The notes beneath the pieces are model-generated. The model saw nothing but the letters and a program-made list of their open reading frames with translations, had not been told where the DNA came from and made no database searches. A DNA stretch of 64,000 nucleotides. Source: Erysipelotrichaceae bacterium (GTDB lineage: Bacteria > Bacillota_I > Bacilli_A > RFN20 > CAG-449). The number at the start of each line of letters is the position of its first letter. Positions within the stretch are counted from its first letter, which is position 1. Positions 20,574 to 30,392 of this stretch are shown in pieces. The translations under genes and the position numbers were made by a program. Location of the stretch: contig SVBA01000004.1 in NCBI GenBank assembly GCA_015059095.1, positions 1 to 64,000 on the forward strand, given 5' to 3'.

Positions 20574-20777
20574 ATGCCTTCAATATTAACTATTAGAGAA
20601 AAAGAAATATTTAATCTAATAATTCAAAATAAAACTACTCTTGAAATTAGTAATATTTTATATATATCTGAAAAGACAGTTAGAAATCATATATCTAATG
20701 TTATTCAAAAATTAGGGGTTAAGGGTAGAGCACAAGCGGTAATAGAATTATTGAGATTAAAAGAGATTACATTATAA
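20574..20777 (+). CDS. gerE: GerE-like LuxR-type HTH transcriptional regulator
   Basis: LTIREKEIFNLIIQNKTTLEISNILYISEKTVRNHISNVIQKLGVKGRAQAVIELLRLKEITL is close to recalled B. subtilis GerE (EISEKTVRNHISNAMQKLGVKGRSQAVVELLRMGEL). Confidence 0.85.
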   Translation: MPSILTIREKEIFNLIIQNKTTLEISNILYISEKTVRNHISNVIQKLGVKGRAQAVIELLRLKEITL

Positions 20778-20783
20778 GAAAAT

Positions 20784-20808
20784 AAGGACTTCAATTGAAG
20801 TCCTTTTA
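20784..20808. terminator. bidirectional terminator (gerE / araC-type)
   Basis: AAGGACTTCA-at-TGAAGTCCTT between convergent genes. Confidence 0.8.
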
Positions 20809-21726
20809 TAATCTACTAGTACTACTAAAATGTTTTATATATGTTTTTGGAGTTATATTATATTCTTTTTTAAAACTCCTAAAGAAAGATGTGTAATCTT
20901 GGAATCCACATTCTACTGCAGCTTGATCAATTGAGTAGCCTTTTCTTAGATAAGATTTTGCCAATACTAGTCTTTTTTTATTGATGTATTGCATTAAGGA
21001 TAATCCAGTTTTTTCTTTAAAAAGATGACAAACTCGTGAGGTGGATAATGAAAGATAATTGGCGATTTGCTCTAGTAAAATTTTATGATTAATATTATCA
21101 TCTATGTATTTAACAATTGATGAAATAATACTATCATCTTGATTAGAAATATAGTCTTCTCGTAAGTTAGAGAATTGATTGTTTATCATTAGTAATACTT
21201 GAACTAATTTCATGTTGTATAGAAGATCAGAACCATAGTTTTGAGAGATAAAAAGTTCGCATTGTTCTTTTAAATTATTTTCAATAATTTTTTTGAATGG
21301 ACCAGTGAAAGAAATTTTATGAATATTTGTATCTTTAATTCTTTTAAAAATTTCAGTTAAATCAGTGGCTTTACTAGAGAAATGTGAGATAAATGAATCA
21401 CTAAAAGAAAGGATAATTCTTTTTGATTTTTTACTAGGATTAGCGATTTGATGCAATGTATTTTTTGGAATTAAAATCATATCTCCAGGAAGAAGAGTGT
21501 ATTGTTTGTCAACAATATTATAGAGAACTTCTCCTTCAATAACATAGAGAATTTCATATTCATCATGCTCATGATAATCTATAGATTTTTCAAAAACACT
21601 ATCTAATAAAACTGTATAGACATGGACTCGTCCATAGTTATTAATTTCATTTTTTAATGCTTCTGCAACACCGGGTTTTGACTTTAAAAAATTACTATAA
21701 ATTCCATCAATATTTTCCTTTTTCAT
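20806..21726 (-). CDS. AraC family transcriptional regulator with cupin sensor domain
   Basis: Cupin-like VLYNIVDKQYTLLPGDMILIPKNTLHQI; C-terminal IANYLSLSTSRVCHLFKEKTGLSLMQYINKKRL...GFQDYTSFFRSFKKEYNITPKTY. Confidence 0.92.
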   Translation of the reverse strand: MKKENIDGIYSNFLKSKPGVAEALKNEINNYGRVHVYTVLLDSVFEKSIDYHEHDEYEILYVIEGEVLYNIVDKQYTLLPGDMILIPKNTLHQIANPSKKSKRIILSFSDSFISHFSSKATDLTEIFKRIKDTNIHKISFTGPFKKIIENNLKEQCELFISQNYGSDLLYNMKLVQVLLMINNQFSNLREDYISNQDDSIISSIVKYIDDNINHKILLEQIANYLSLSTSRVCHLFKEKTGLSLMQYINKKRLVLAKSYLRKGYSIDQAAVECGFQDYTSFFRSFKKEYNITPKTYIKHFSSTSRL

Positions 21727-21754
21727 ATAATCACCAAAACAATTTTAACATAAT

Positions 21755-21782
21755 AGCAAGATTTGTCAATAAAACAGCAAGA
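21755..21782. promoter_or_regulatory. candidate AraC-type operator: AGCAAGA direct repeats 21 bp apart
   Basis: AGCAAGA at 21755-21761 and 21776-21782 in the divergent araC/transporter intergenic region. Confidence 0.4.
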
Positions 21783-21960
21783 AAAGGCTTTCATTTGATA
21801 AAACTTGCAGTTTATAATATTATCATAAATGATAAACTAATTAGATTTTGTTGTGCTTTAGTCTTTGTTGTGTAAATTGAAGCCGTGCATGAAAAGAAGT
21901 AATTTAGTAAAGCTGATGAACTAAGTGAGTATCATGAAAAAAGAAAAAGGAGAGAAAAAT

Positions 21961-23505
21961 ATGAACTTTTATAGAAAAGCCGTAGCTGGTGCAACTCCTG
22001 AAAGCGCATCTAAGAAATTTGGTATTAAAGACAAATTAACTTATATGTGTGGTGACATTGGTTGTAACATGTCTTTCGCGCTAAATTCTTACTTAATGTT
22101 ATTCTGGACTCAATATATGGGTTTCAGTAACAATCCAGACCCAGTAGCTGCTTCTGCTGAAACATTAGCTATTTGGGGTGTTATCATCTTATGTTTAAAA
22201 ATTTGGGATGCTATTAATGACCCAATCATTGGTGGTTTAGTTGACTTAATTAAACCAAAACCAGGACAATCTAAATTTAAACCATGGATTTTCTGGGGAT
22301 CATTCGCATTAGTATTTGCTGGTGCATTATGTTTCATTCCAATTAAAACAGCTCCAGTTCCATTAAAAATTATTGTTTGTGTAATTGGTTACTTATTATG
22401 GGATATGGCTTATACAATTGTTAACGTTCCTTATGGATCATTAAACTCAGTAATTACAGCTAATCCTGACGAACGTGCTTCATTATCAACATTCAGATCA
22501 ATCGGTGCAATGGTTGCTGGTATGGTCTTAGGTATGGGTATTCCAATGATCATTTTCGAAGGTGGTCAATCAACTGGTAATATCTTAGGTGAAAGATTAA
22601 TTATTGTTGGTTTAGTTTGTGGTATCATCGGTATTGTTTGTTTCCAAATTTTATGTAGAGGAACAACTGAAAGAGTTATCGTAGACTATACTGCTCAAGA
22701 AGAAGCTAAAGGCGAAAAATTCAATTATTTCAAATCTTTAGGTGCATTCTTCACAAATAGAGCTGCAGTTTCTTATACTTTAGTTTCTATTTTCCAATTA
22801 TTAGCAATGGCATTTATGCAAACAGTCTCTGTTAACTATATTCAAATTGCATTCCCAGAATTTGCTCAAATGTCTGGTATCGTCCAAATGTTATCTATGT
22901 TACCAATGATTGCTGTTATTCCATTTGCAACTAAATTAGTTAAAAAATTTGGTAAAAAAGAAGCTTGTACTTGGCCAAACTTATTAGGTGTATTAGCAGG
23001 TGTATTATTATTAGTTATTCCAGCTGAAAATATTCCAGGTATTGTAGGTGTTATCGTATTCTTAATTCCAGGTATTTTCATGGGTTTAGGTATTTCTGTT
23101 AACTCTTTAGTTGGTTGGGCAATGGTTGCTGACTGTATCGACTATCAAGAATATAAAACAGGCAAACGTGAAGAAGGCGTTGTATATGCTACTTATTCTT
23201 TAGGTAGAAAATTAGCTCAAGGTGTAGGTTCTTCATTAGTTTCATTCTTATTAATTCCTACTGGTTTCGTTGCTGGTGGTTTAATTGATCCAACAACTGG
23301 TAATCCATCAATGGCATTACAACCAGATGGTACTTCAACAAATGTTCGTATCTTATTAGGTTTAGTTTACATTGTATGCTTTGCAATTCAATTCGCATTA
23401 TTATTATGGGTCTATAACTTAGATAAGAAAACTCTTGCTGAAGTATCTGCTAAATTAGGTAGAGAAGAAAATACAATCGAAAATGCTAAGAGCATGGACG
23501 ACTAA
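21961..23505 (+). CDS. GPH-family (MelB-type) sugar:cation symporter
   Basis: FGIKDKLTYMCGDIGCNMSFALNSYLMLFWTQYMG, NDPIIGGLVD, VPYGSLNSVITANPDERASLSTFRSIGAM; ATG at 21961. Confidence 0.9.
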   Translation: MNFYRKAVAGATPESASKKFGIKDKLTYMCGDIGCNMSFALNSYLMLFWTQYMGFSNNPDPVAASAETLAIWGVIILCLKIWDAINDPIIGGLVDLIKPKPGQSKFKPWIFWGSFALVFAGALCFIPIKTAPVPLKIIVCVIGYLLWDMAYTIVNVPYGSLNSVITANPDERASLSTFRSIGAMVAGMVLGMGIPMIIFEGGQSTGNILGERLIIVGLVCGIIGIVCFQILCRGTTERVIVDYTAQEEAKGEKFNYFKSLGAFFTNRAAVSYTLVSIFQLLAMAFMQTVSVNYIQIAFPEFAQMSGIVQMLSMLPMIAVIPFATKLVKKFGKKEACTWPNLLGVLAGVLLLVIPAENIPGIVGVIVFLIPGIFMGLGISVNSLVGWAMVADCIDYQEYKTGKREEGVVYATYSLGRKLAQGVGSSLVSFLLIPTGFVAGGLIDPTTGNPSMALQPDGTSTNVRILLGLVYIVCFAIQFALLLWVYNLDKKTLAEVSAKLGREENTIENAKSMDD

Positions 23506-23518
23506 TTTATAAACTAAG

Positions 23519-23543
23519 AGGCATCCTTCGGGGTGCCTTTTTT
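23519..23543 (+). terminator. Rho-independent terminator
   Basis: AGGCATCC-ttcg-GGGTGCCT + T-tract. Confidence 0.9.
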
Positions 23544-23648
23544 ACAAATAATTATTATTTGTAAAAATAATCTTTCTTTATATGGTTAAAAAATATTTTT
23601 AATCATACAAAAAAATGTTATTATTATTTTGTTAAAAAGGAGAATATT

Positions 23649-25928
23649 ATGAGAAAAATTATTAATATTAATCAAAATTGGCTCTTTTATAAGGGTGTAA
23701 GTGAAATCACACCTGAAGTAACAGGCGAAGCTATTTCTTTACCACACACTTGGAATAATTTAGATGGTCAAGATGGTGGTGGCGACTATTTTAGAGGTAC
23801 TTGTTTATATGAAAAAGTACTAGTTAAATCTGAATTACCTGAAGCAGATTGCTATTATTTAGAATTAAGAGGAGCTAACTCTAGTGCAGATGTTTATGTT
23901 AATGGTAAACATTTAGCTCACCATGATGGTGGTTATTCTACTTGGAGAGTAAATATTACTGATGAATTAACTGACGAAGCTAAAATTGTTGTAGCAGTTG
24001 ATAACTCACCAAATCAAAAAGTTTATCCTCAAGTAGCAGACTTTACTTTCTATGGTGGTTTATATAGAGATGTAAATGTTGTATGTGTAAATAAAACTCA
24101 CTTTGATTTAGATTATTATGGAGCTCCTGGAGTTAAAGTTACTCCTAGTGTAGAAGGTAAAAATGCTAAAGTCGAAGTAGAAGTTTATACTACTGAATTA
24201 AATGAAAATGATACTATTGTTTATCAAATTTTAGATAAAGAAGGTAAAGAAGTAGTTAAAGTTTCGTCAAAAGAAAAAGTTGTTACTTTAGATATTGAAA
24301 ATGTTCACTTATGGCATGGTAAAAAAGATCCTTATTTATATACTTGTAAAGTTTCTATTGAAAATGGAAATAAAGTATTAGATGATGTTTCAACTAGATT
24401 TGGTGTTAGAACATTTAAAATTGATCCAGACAATGGATTTATCTTAAATGGTGAAGAATATCCTTTAAGAGGTGTTTCTCGTCACCAAGATAGAAAAGCA
24501 ATTGGTAATGCTTTATTAAAAGAACATCATGAAGAAGATATCGCTTTAATTTTAGAAATGGGCGCTACTACAATTAGACTTGCTCACTATCAACACGATC
24601 AATATTTCTATGATTTATGTGATGAGAAAGGTTTAGTAATCTGGGCAGAAATTCCATATATTTCAAATCATATGCCTGGTGGTAGAGAAAATACTGTTTC
24701 TCAAATGAAAGAATTAATTTCTCAAAACTATAATCACCCATGTATCGTTGTTTGGGGTTTATCAAATGAAATTACAATGAAAGGCGCAGATGATCCTGAT
24801 TTATTAGAAAATCATCGCATCTTAAATGATTTATGTCATGAAATGGATAAAACAAGATTAACTACAATTGCTGCAGTTTCACCTTGTCCAATTAACTGTG
24901 AATATATTCAAATTCCTGATGTAGTTTCTTATAACCACTACTTTGGTTGGTATGGTGGAGAAACTTCTGATAATGGTCCTTGGTTTGATAACTTCCACAA
25001 AACTCATCCAAATATTCCAATTGGATGTTCTGAATATGGTTGTGAAGCATTAGATTGGCATACATCTAATCCAACTCAAGGTGACTATACAGAAGAATAT
25101 CAATCTTATTATCACGAAGAATTAATTAAAACATTATTCTCAAGAAAATGGATGTGGGCAACTCATGTTTGGAATATGTTTGACTTTGCTGCTGATGCTA
25201 GAGCAGAAGGTGGCGAAAATGGTATGAACCATAAGGGTTTAATTACTTTCGATAGAAAATATAAGAAAGACTCATTCTATGCTTATAAAGCATGGTTAAG
25301 TGATGATCCATTTGTTCACGTATGTTCTAAAAAATATATTGATAGAGTAGAAGATGTTACTAAAGTAACAGTATATTCTAACCAAAAAGAAGTTGAATTA
25401 TTCGTCAATGGCGTATCAATGGGTAAAAAAGAAGCAGAAGACCACTTCTTCAAATGGGATGTACCAAATGTTGGTGAATCGACAATTGTTGCTAAAGCAG
25501 GTGAATTAGAAGATTCTTCAACAATTAGAAAAGTTGATACATTCAATGAATCTTATAGATTAAAAGAAGTAGGCGCAGTATTAAACTGGTTCGATATTAC
25601 TGAAAAACCTGGAAGATTATCATTAAATTCTAAAATGGGTGATTTAATGAAATCTTTAAGAGGTAAATTATTCGCTTTATCAATCTTTAAGACTGTTAAA
25701 AAGAAAATGGATGCTGCTGCTAAGGCTGAAGGTAAAGAACCTTCTAAAGGTATGTCTGCTGCAGGATTTGAAATGTCTGGCGAAATGATGAAAATGATGA
25801 ATAGTTTCACAATTTTACGTTTAACTTCTATGATGGGTATGTTAAATATTTCATTTAATAAAGAAGAATTATTAAGAATGAATAAGAAGTTAAATAGAAT
25901 TAGAGCACCAAAAAAAGATAATAAATAA
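23649..25928 (+). CDS. glycoside hydrolase family 2 (beta-galactosidase/beta-glucuronidase-like)
   Basis: LPHTWNNLDGQDGGGDYFRGTCLYEK, RGVSRHQDRKAIGNAL, VVWGLSNEI, SEYGCEALDWH; Met-rich C-terminal extension. Confidence 0.92.
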   Translation: MRKIININQNWLFYKGVSEITPEVTGEAISLPHTWNNLDGQDGGGDYFRGTCLYEKVLVKSELPEADCYYLELRGANSSADVYVNGKHLAHHDGGYSTWRVNITDELTDEAKIVVAVDNSPNQKVYPQVADFTFYGGLYRDVNVVCVNKTHFDLDYYGAPGVKVTPSVEGKNAKVEVEVYTTELNENDTIVYQILDKEGKEVVKVSSKEKVVTLDIENVHLWHGKKDPYLYTCKVSIENGNKVLDDVSTRFGVRTFKIDPDNGFILNGEEYPLRGVSRHQDRKAIGNALLKEHHEEDIALILEMGATTIRLAHYQHDQYFYDLCDEKGLVIWAEIPYISNHMPGGRENTVSQMKELISQNYNHPCIVVWGLSNEITMKGADDPDLLENHRILNDLCHEMDKTRLTTIAAVSPCPINCEYIQIPDVVSYNHYFGWYGGETSDNGPWFDNFHKTHPNIPIGCSEYGCEALDWHTSNPTQGDYTEEYQSYYHEELIKTLFSRKWMWATHVWNMFDFAADARAEGGENGMNHKGLITFDRKYKKDSFYAYKAWLSDDPFVHVCSKKYIDRVEDVTKVTVYSNQKEVELFVNGVSMGKKEAEDHFFKWDVPNVGESTIVAKAGELEDSSTIRKVDTFNESYRLKEVGAVLNWFDITEKPGRLSLNSKMGDLMKSLRGKLFALSIFKTVKKKMDAAAKAEGKEPSKGMSAAGFEMSGEMMKMMNSFTILRLTSMMGMLNISFNKEELLRMNKKLNRIRAPKKDNK

Positions 25929-25935
25929 AAATTTT

Positions 25936-25966
25936 AACCTCATTTCTTTGAAATGGGGTTTTTCTT
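25936..25966 (+). terminator. Rho-independent terminator
   Basis: AACCTCATTTC-ttt-GAAATGGGGTT + T-rich. Confidence 0.75.
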
Positions 25967-25990
25967 TTCTTTATATTCATATATTTCTAT

Positions 25991-26620
25991 ATGAAGATAG
26001 GTTTAGTTGATTCTGGAATTGGCGTAGTTCCTTTTATTAAAGAAATCATTAAACAAAATAAAAATAATGATTATTATCTATTTATAGATAATGAATATTT
26101 TCCATATGGTAATAAGAGTGAAAAAGAATTATTAGATAGATTATTATTTATCTTTAATTATTTTGAAAGATATAGTATTGAACAATTACTTATATGTTGT
26201 AATACATTATCTTATATTTATTTAAAATATTTACCTAAATCAATATTTAAAGTTACTACGATATTACAAATTAATCTAACTAAAAATTCACCACTATTAA
26301 CAACTGAATATTTAAGTAAAAATATCAATTCAATTTCTGGAGAAGAACTTGCTAGTTTTATAGAAGAAAATAATATTATAAATATTATTAAGTTGATTAA
26401 AAATATAGAAGCAAAAGAACTTGTTTTATCTTGTACTCATTATCCTTTAATTAAAAGTCTTTTTTCTTATTATAAGATAAAGGCTTATTCTTTTGAAAAT
26501 GAGTTAATAGAGAGTCTAAAAAGTGAAAAAAATAATGCTATTTTTTATTTACAAAAGAAAGATTTAAATGTTATAAAAAAATATTTCTCTAATTTATGTA
26601 TAAGTTTATTAGATGATTAA
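25991..26620 (+). CDS. glutamate racemase-like protein (short, divergent)
   Basis: GLVDSGIGVVPFIKEI, FIDNEYFPYGNKS, LLICCNTLSYIYL, LVLSCTHYPLIKS; sits before gerM as racE does in Bacillus. Confidence 0.8.
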   Translation: MKIGLVDSGIGVVPFIKEIIKQNKNNDYYLFIDNEYFPYGNKSEKELLDRLLFIFNYFERYSIEQLLICCNTLSYIYLKYLPKSIFKVTTILQINLTKNSPLLTTEYLSKNINSISGEELASFIEENNIINIIKLIKNIEAKELVLSCTHYPLIKSLFSYYKIKAYSFENELIESLKSEKNNAIFYLQKKDLNVIKKYFSNLCISLLDD

Positions 26621-26646
26621 TAAATTTATAAAGAGGAGGAATTAGT

Positions 26647-27705
26647 ATGTCTAATATATTTAAGAAATTAAAGAATGTAATGAATGGAAAAATGGTGGTA
26701 GCATTATCTCCTAAAAAAGAGAAGATTAAAAAGATTGTTAAATATTCATTTTGCTTCGGTTTACCGCTTCTAGGAGCAATTTTAGGATCTACTTTTGGAA
26801 TTATTGAATATAACAAGAAATTAAATCCACAAAATGAAATAATTGTCGAAGTAACAAAAGACGAGGTTAATAGAAGAGTATATTTGATTTCTAATGATAA
26901 TTTAACAATACCTTTAAGTGTTTCTTTAGAAAAAAAATCAACTATTCATGAACAAATTATGGATGTATATAATTTATTAAAAACTGATTCAAAGTTACAA
27001 AATGATTATCTTAAAGGATTTATAAATAAAGATATTAAAATGAATAAAATAGAGGTAAAAGATAATATATTATCTTTAGATTTTTCTGAAAATATCTTTG
27101 AAAATGAGTTTAATAACACGAAAATATTGGAAGCATTGACCATGTCATTTTTATCATTTGATGAGATTGATGGACTAGAAGTCTATATTAATGGGACTAA
27201 ATTAAATGATATGGTTTCTATATATATTCCTGAAGTGTTAGATGAAAATTACGGAATCAATCAAGATTTTTACTATACTAGTTCGCTTATTGGGAAAGAG
27301 AAACAAATTGTTTTCTATGAAAGAAAATATTCTAATGAACATAGCTATTTAGTTCCAGTAACTGTATATTGCGATAAAGAACAATCTATCAATCAAACAT
27401 TTGTTAATGCAACTAAAGTAAGCCAACCAGTCTCATCATTACTAAAAAATATTAGTTTGTACAATGTATTAGAGAATAATCAAGATAGTGAAGATCATCA
27501 ATACGAAATAACCAAAGATGGATTAGTAGATGAAGAATGTGTAAATAAAGAACTATTTGACTTATTAACATTGTCTTATGATCTAATGGGATATGATAGT
27601 AAAGTAAGTTTTGTTGTTGAAGGAGAAGTTGTCGCGGTAGATGGAATTTATCAAGAAGAAGATACTAAAGTAAACAATATTATATTTAACGAAGTAAAAA
27701 TATAA
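26647..27705 (+). CDS. gerM: GerM-like spore protein with two GerMN domains
   Basis: N-terminal TM; two repeats of the pattern VYLISNDN...SFDEIDGLEVYINGTKL and VTVYCDKEQ...SVYDLMGYDSKVSFVVEGE; follows racE-like gene. Confidence 0.75.
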   Translation: MSNIFKKLKNVMNGKMVVALSPKKEKIKKIVKYSFCFGLPLLGAILGSTFGIIEYNKKLNPQNEIIVEVTKDEVNRRVYLISNDNLTIPLSVSLEKKSTIHEQIMDVYNLLKTDSKLQNDYLKGFINKDIKMNKIEVKDNILSLDFSENIFENEFNNTKILEALTMSFLSFDEIDGLEVYINGTKLNDMVSIYIPEVLDENYGINQDFYYTSSLIGKEKQIVFYERKYSNEHSYLVPVTVYCDKEQSINQTFVNATKVSQPVSSLLKNISLYNVLENNQDSEDHQYEITKDGLVDEECVNKELFDLLTLSYDLMGYDSKVSFVVEGEVVAVDGIYQEEDTKVNNIIFNEVKI

Positions 27706-27781
27706 AAAAATTAAAAATATTTATTGAAAATCATTGATTTAATTAGAGGGTTGTTGTAATATTAATACGCTGACTTGACTT

Positions 27782-27858
27782 GACCCGTTAGCTCAGCTGG
27801 ATAGAGCAACTGCCTTCTAAGCAGTAGGTCAGAGGTTCGAATCCTCTACGGGTCGCCA
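27782..27858 (+). tRNA. tRNA-Arg (anticodon TCT), CCA encoded
   Basis: Cloverleaf GACCCGT...ACGGGTC, anticodon arm ACTGC-CTTCTAA-GCAGT, T-arm AGAGGTTCGAATCCTCT, terminal GCCA. Confidence 0.97.
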
Positions 27859-27870
27859 TTTTAGTAAAAT

Positions 27871-27894
27871 ACCATCCGAAAGGATGGTTTTTCT
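27871..27894 (+). terminator. Rho-independent terminator after tRNA-Arg
   Basis: ACCATCC-gaaa-GGATGGT + T-tract. Confidence 0.85.
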
Positions 27895-27954
27895 TTTATT
27901 ACAAACTATTGAAAAATTATATTTAAAATATTAATATTTTATTGAGGTATAAAT

Positions 27955-28794
27955 ATGAATAAAATTGATCAAGAATTATTTGAAGAAATGAAAAAACTAA
28001 TTAATGAACAAAATGAAGATGATTTTGTCTTTTTTGTGTCAAAAAATGAGTATTTATTAAAAGTTGATCCTATTTTATTTATTGGTAACCACGTCTCTTT
28101 TTATGCGGAAAGAGAAGACGTTTCTAAAGCTTTAGAAGTGGTATCTTACTATAAAAATGCTCCATATATTTCTATGGAAGTTGAAGATTTTTTAAATGAA
28201 TTAAAACTAGAATTAACTAAGCTAAATGAAAACAAAGTTAAAGAATATAATTTTGATAAAATTAGAAAGATGTTATTTTCTAAAAATGAAGAAGCATTGG
28301 CTAGTGCTTTAGGTTATTTATCGAAGCAAAATATCAGATATTACATTCCATTAATTAAAGAATTTTTACTTTCCGAAGTTGCATATAAATATAAAACTCT
28401 AGCACTTTTTATATTAGTAGAACAAAAGGTTGATGAACAAATAAAAGTTAGCAAAAATGGTCGAATTTTTACATATAATCCTTCTTTTTTAACTTTGCCA
28501 TTTGATTCAATAGAATATAAAAATTGTAAAAAAACAATCGAATTACTTTCTCAAAATAAACCTTATATTGGTGAACTTGCTATTGAGTTATTAAATACCA
28601 TTCAAATTAAAGAATATCCTGCTTCTTTAATTGAAGAGTATGACTATGTTATTATCGCAGAAATATTATTAGATATGGCATCAATCGCGATGAATGAGAA
28701 ATCTAAAATTGAAGAAATTGTTAAAAAGTATAATTTGAATTTAGAAGAATTAGAATTTAAAATAAAAGAAATTAATAGAATAATTCTTGAATAA
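27955..28794 (+). CDS. helical repeat protein of unknown function (DUF3196/YsoA-like position)
   Basis: 279 aa acidic helical repeat-like protein immediately upstream of tig. Confidence 0.45.
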   Translation: MNKIDQELFEEMKKLINEQNEDDFVFFVSKNEYLLKVDPILFIGNHVSFYAEREDVSKALEVVSYYKNAPYISMEVEDFLNELKLELTKLNENKVKEYNFDKIRKMLFSKNEEALASALGYLSKQNIRYYIPLIKEFLLSEVAYKYKTLALFILVEQKVDEQIKVSKNGRIFTYNPSFLTLPFDSIEYKNCKKTIELLSQNKPYIGELAIELLNTIQIKEYPASLIEEYDYVIIAEILLDMASIAMNEKSKIEEIVKKYNLNLEELEFKIKEINRIILE

Positions 28795-28800
28795 TATGTA

Positions 28801-28821
28801 AGAGACTTCAGTCTCTTTTTA
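28801..28821 (+). terminator. Rho-independent terminator
   Basis: AGAGACT-tc-AGTCTCT + T-tract. Confidence 0.75.
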
Positions 28822-28992
28822 TTTTTTTAAAAAAGAAATAGATAGTATAAAAAAAGAATGGGAATTAATAATAAATAAAAGGACATATTTATCTAACTTC
28901 TTTAAATAATATAAAATATTATTGTAAAGTTTTCTAAAATTCTATATAATTTCAATGTTGACTTATTTTTATTAGAAAGGAAGTTATAGATT

Positions 28993-30354
28993 ATGGAAAG
29001 AAAAATAGAAAGAAAAGAAAATTTAGAAGTTGTCATTTCTTGCACAGTTAATGGTGAAGAATGGACAAAAGCAGTCAAAAAAGAATTTAATAAAAGAGCA
29101 GCAAAAGTAACTGTTCCTGGTTTTAGACAAGGAAAAGCTCCTCTTAATTTAGTTAGAGCTAGAGTTAACCAAGCTGAAGTTTTAAATGATGCATTATTCA
29201 ATGTTGCTAATGTAGCATTAAAAGAAGCTGTTGAAGAAGAAAAATTACAAATCTACAGCGAACCAAAATTAGTTTCAGTTGATAAAATTTCTGATGAAGA
29301 AGCAGTATTTGCTTTAGGTTTCTGCTTACCTCCAGTTGTTACTTTAGGTCAATATAAAGACTTAAACGTTGCTTTAGAAGAAGTAAAAGCTGGTACTAAA
29401 GAAGTTAATGCTTTCATCAACGACTTAAAAGCTAAACAAGCAGTAATGCAAGTTAAAGAAGGTGAAGCAAAAGTTGGTGATACAGTAATTATCGATTTTG
29501 AAGGTTTCTTAGGTGAAGAAGCATTTGAAGGTGGTACAGCTAATGGTTATGAATTAGAATTAGGTTCTAACTCATTTGTTCCAGGTTTTGAAGATCAATT
29601 AGTTGGTATTAAAGCTGGTGAACACAGATCAATTTTAGTTACTTTCCCAACAAATTATGTTGAACAATTAAAAGGCAAAGAAGCTAGATTTGAAGTAACA
29701 TGTCAAGATGTTAAAGAAAAAGTTTTACCTGAATTAGATGAAGAATTCTTTGAAGAATTAAAAATCGAAGGTGTAACTGATGAAAAAACTTTAAAAGCTC
29801 ATGCTAAAAAACAAGTATTAGCTCAAAAACAAAATGCTGCTAGAAATGCTCAAGTTGAAACAATTATTAATACAGCAGTTGCTAATGCTACAGTTGAAAT
29901 TCCTTCTTCAATGATTAAAGAAGAAGCTGATGCAATGTTAGAAAATGTTAAAAAACAAGTTGAAAGTGCTGGTTTATCATATGAAGACTATGTTGCTATC
30001 CAAGGTAAATCTGAAGAAGAATTAGAAAATGAAAGAAAAGCTGAAGCTACTAAGAACTTAAAAGCAATGTTAGTTGTTGAACAAATTATCTTTGCTGAAC
30101 ATTTAGAAGTAACTAAAGAAGTATTAGAAGAAGAATATAAAGCAATTGCTGCTCAATATTCTATGGATTTAGAAGCAGTTAAAAATGCATTAAAAGCAAA
30201 TGAAGCACAATTTGTAAATCAATTAAGAAATAAAATCTTTACTGAATACATGTTAGCAAACAATGCTGCTAAAGTTGAAGAAAATGTAGAAGAAGCTAAA
30301 CCAGCTAAAAAAACTACTAAAAAATCAACAAAAAAAGAAGAAGTTGCTGAATAG
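28993..30354 (+). CDS. tig: trigger factor
   Basis: VPGFRQGKAPLNLVRARV; FKBP domain VGDTVIIDFEGFLGEEAFEGGTANGYELELGSNSFVPGFEDQLVG. Confidence 0.95.
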   Translation: MERKIERKENLEVVISCTVNGEEWTKAVKKEFNKRAAKVTVPGFRQGKAPLNLVRARVNQAEVLNDALFNVANVALKEAVEEEKLQIYSEPKLVSVDKISDEEAVFALGFCLPPVVTLGQYKDLNVALEEVKAGTKEVNAFINDLKAKQAVMQVKEGEAKVGDTVIIDFEGFLGEEAFEGGTANGYELELGSNSFVPGFEDQLVGIKAGEHRSILVTFPTNYVEQLKGKEARFEVTCQDVKEKVLPELDEEFFEELKIEGVTDEKTLKAHAKKQVLAQKQNAARNAQVETIINTAVANATVEIPSSMIKEEADAMLENVKKQVESAGLSYEDYVAIQGKSEEELENERKAEATKNLKAMLVVEQIIFAEHLEVTKEVLEEEYKAIAAQYSMDLEAVKNALKANEAQFVNQLRNKIFTEYMLANNAAKVEENVEEAKPAKKTTKKSTKKEEVAE

Positions 30355-30392
30355 TTTTATTTAGATATTTTTTAAAAATTAAGGAGGTAATT

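Noticed and set aside
22110-23081. Minus-strand ORFs inside the GPH transporter gene
   Set aside because: Antisense mirror ORFs rich in Pro/Thr/Asn with no start-site support
21961-23505. GPH symporter as the sulfoquinovose importer
   Set aside because: E. coli YihO/YihP are also GPH family, but this gene sits with GH2 and an AraC regulator about 20 kb from the putative SQ operon; the GH2 substrate is the simpler assignment
24574-25810. Minus-strand ORFs inside the GH2 gene
   Set aside because: Overlap a well-supported GH2 coding sequence; no independent evidence
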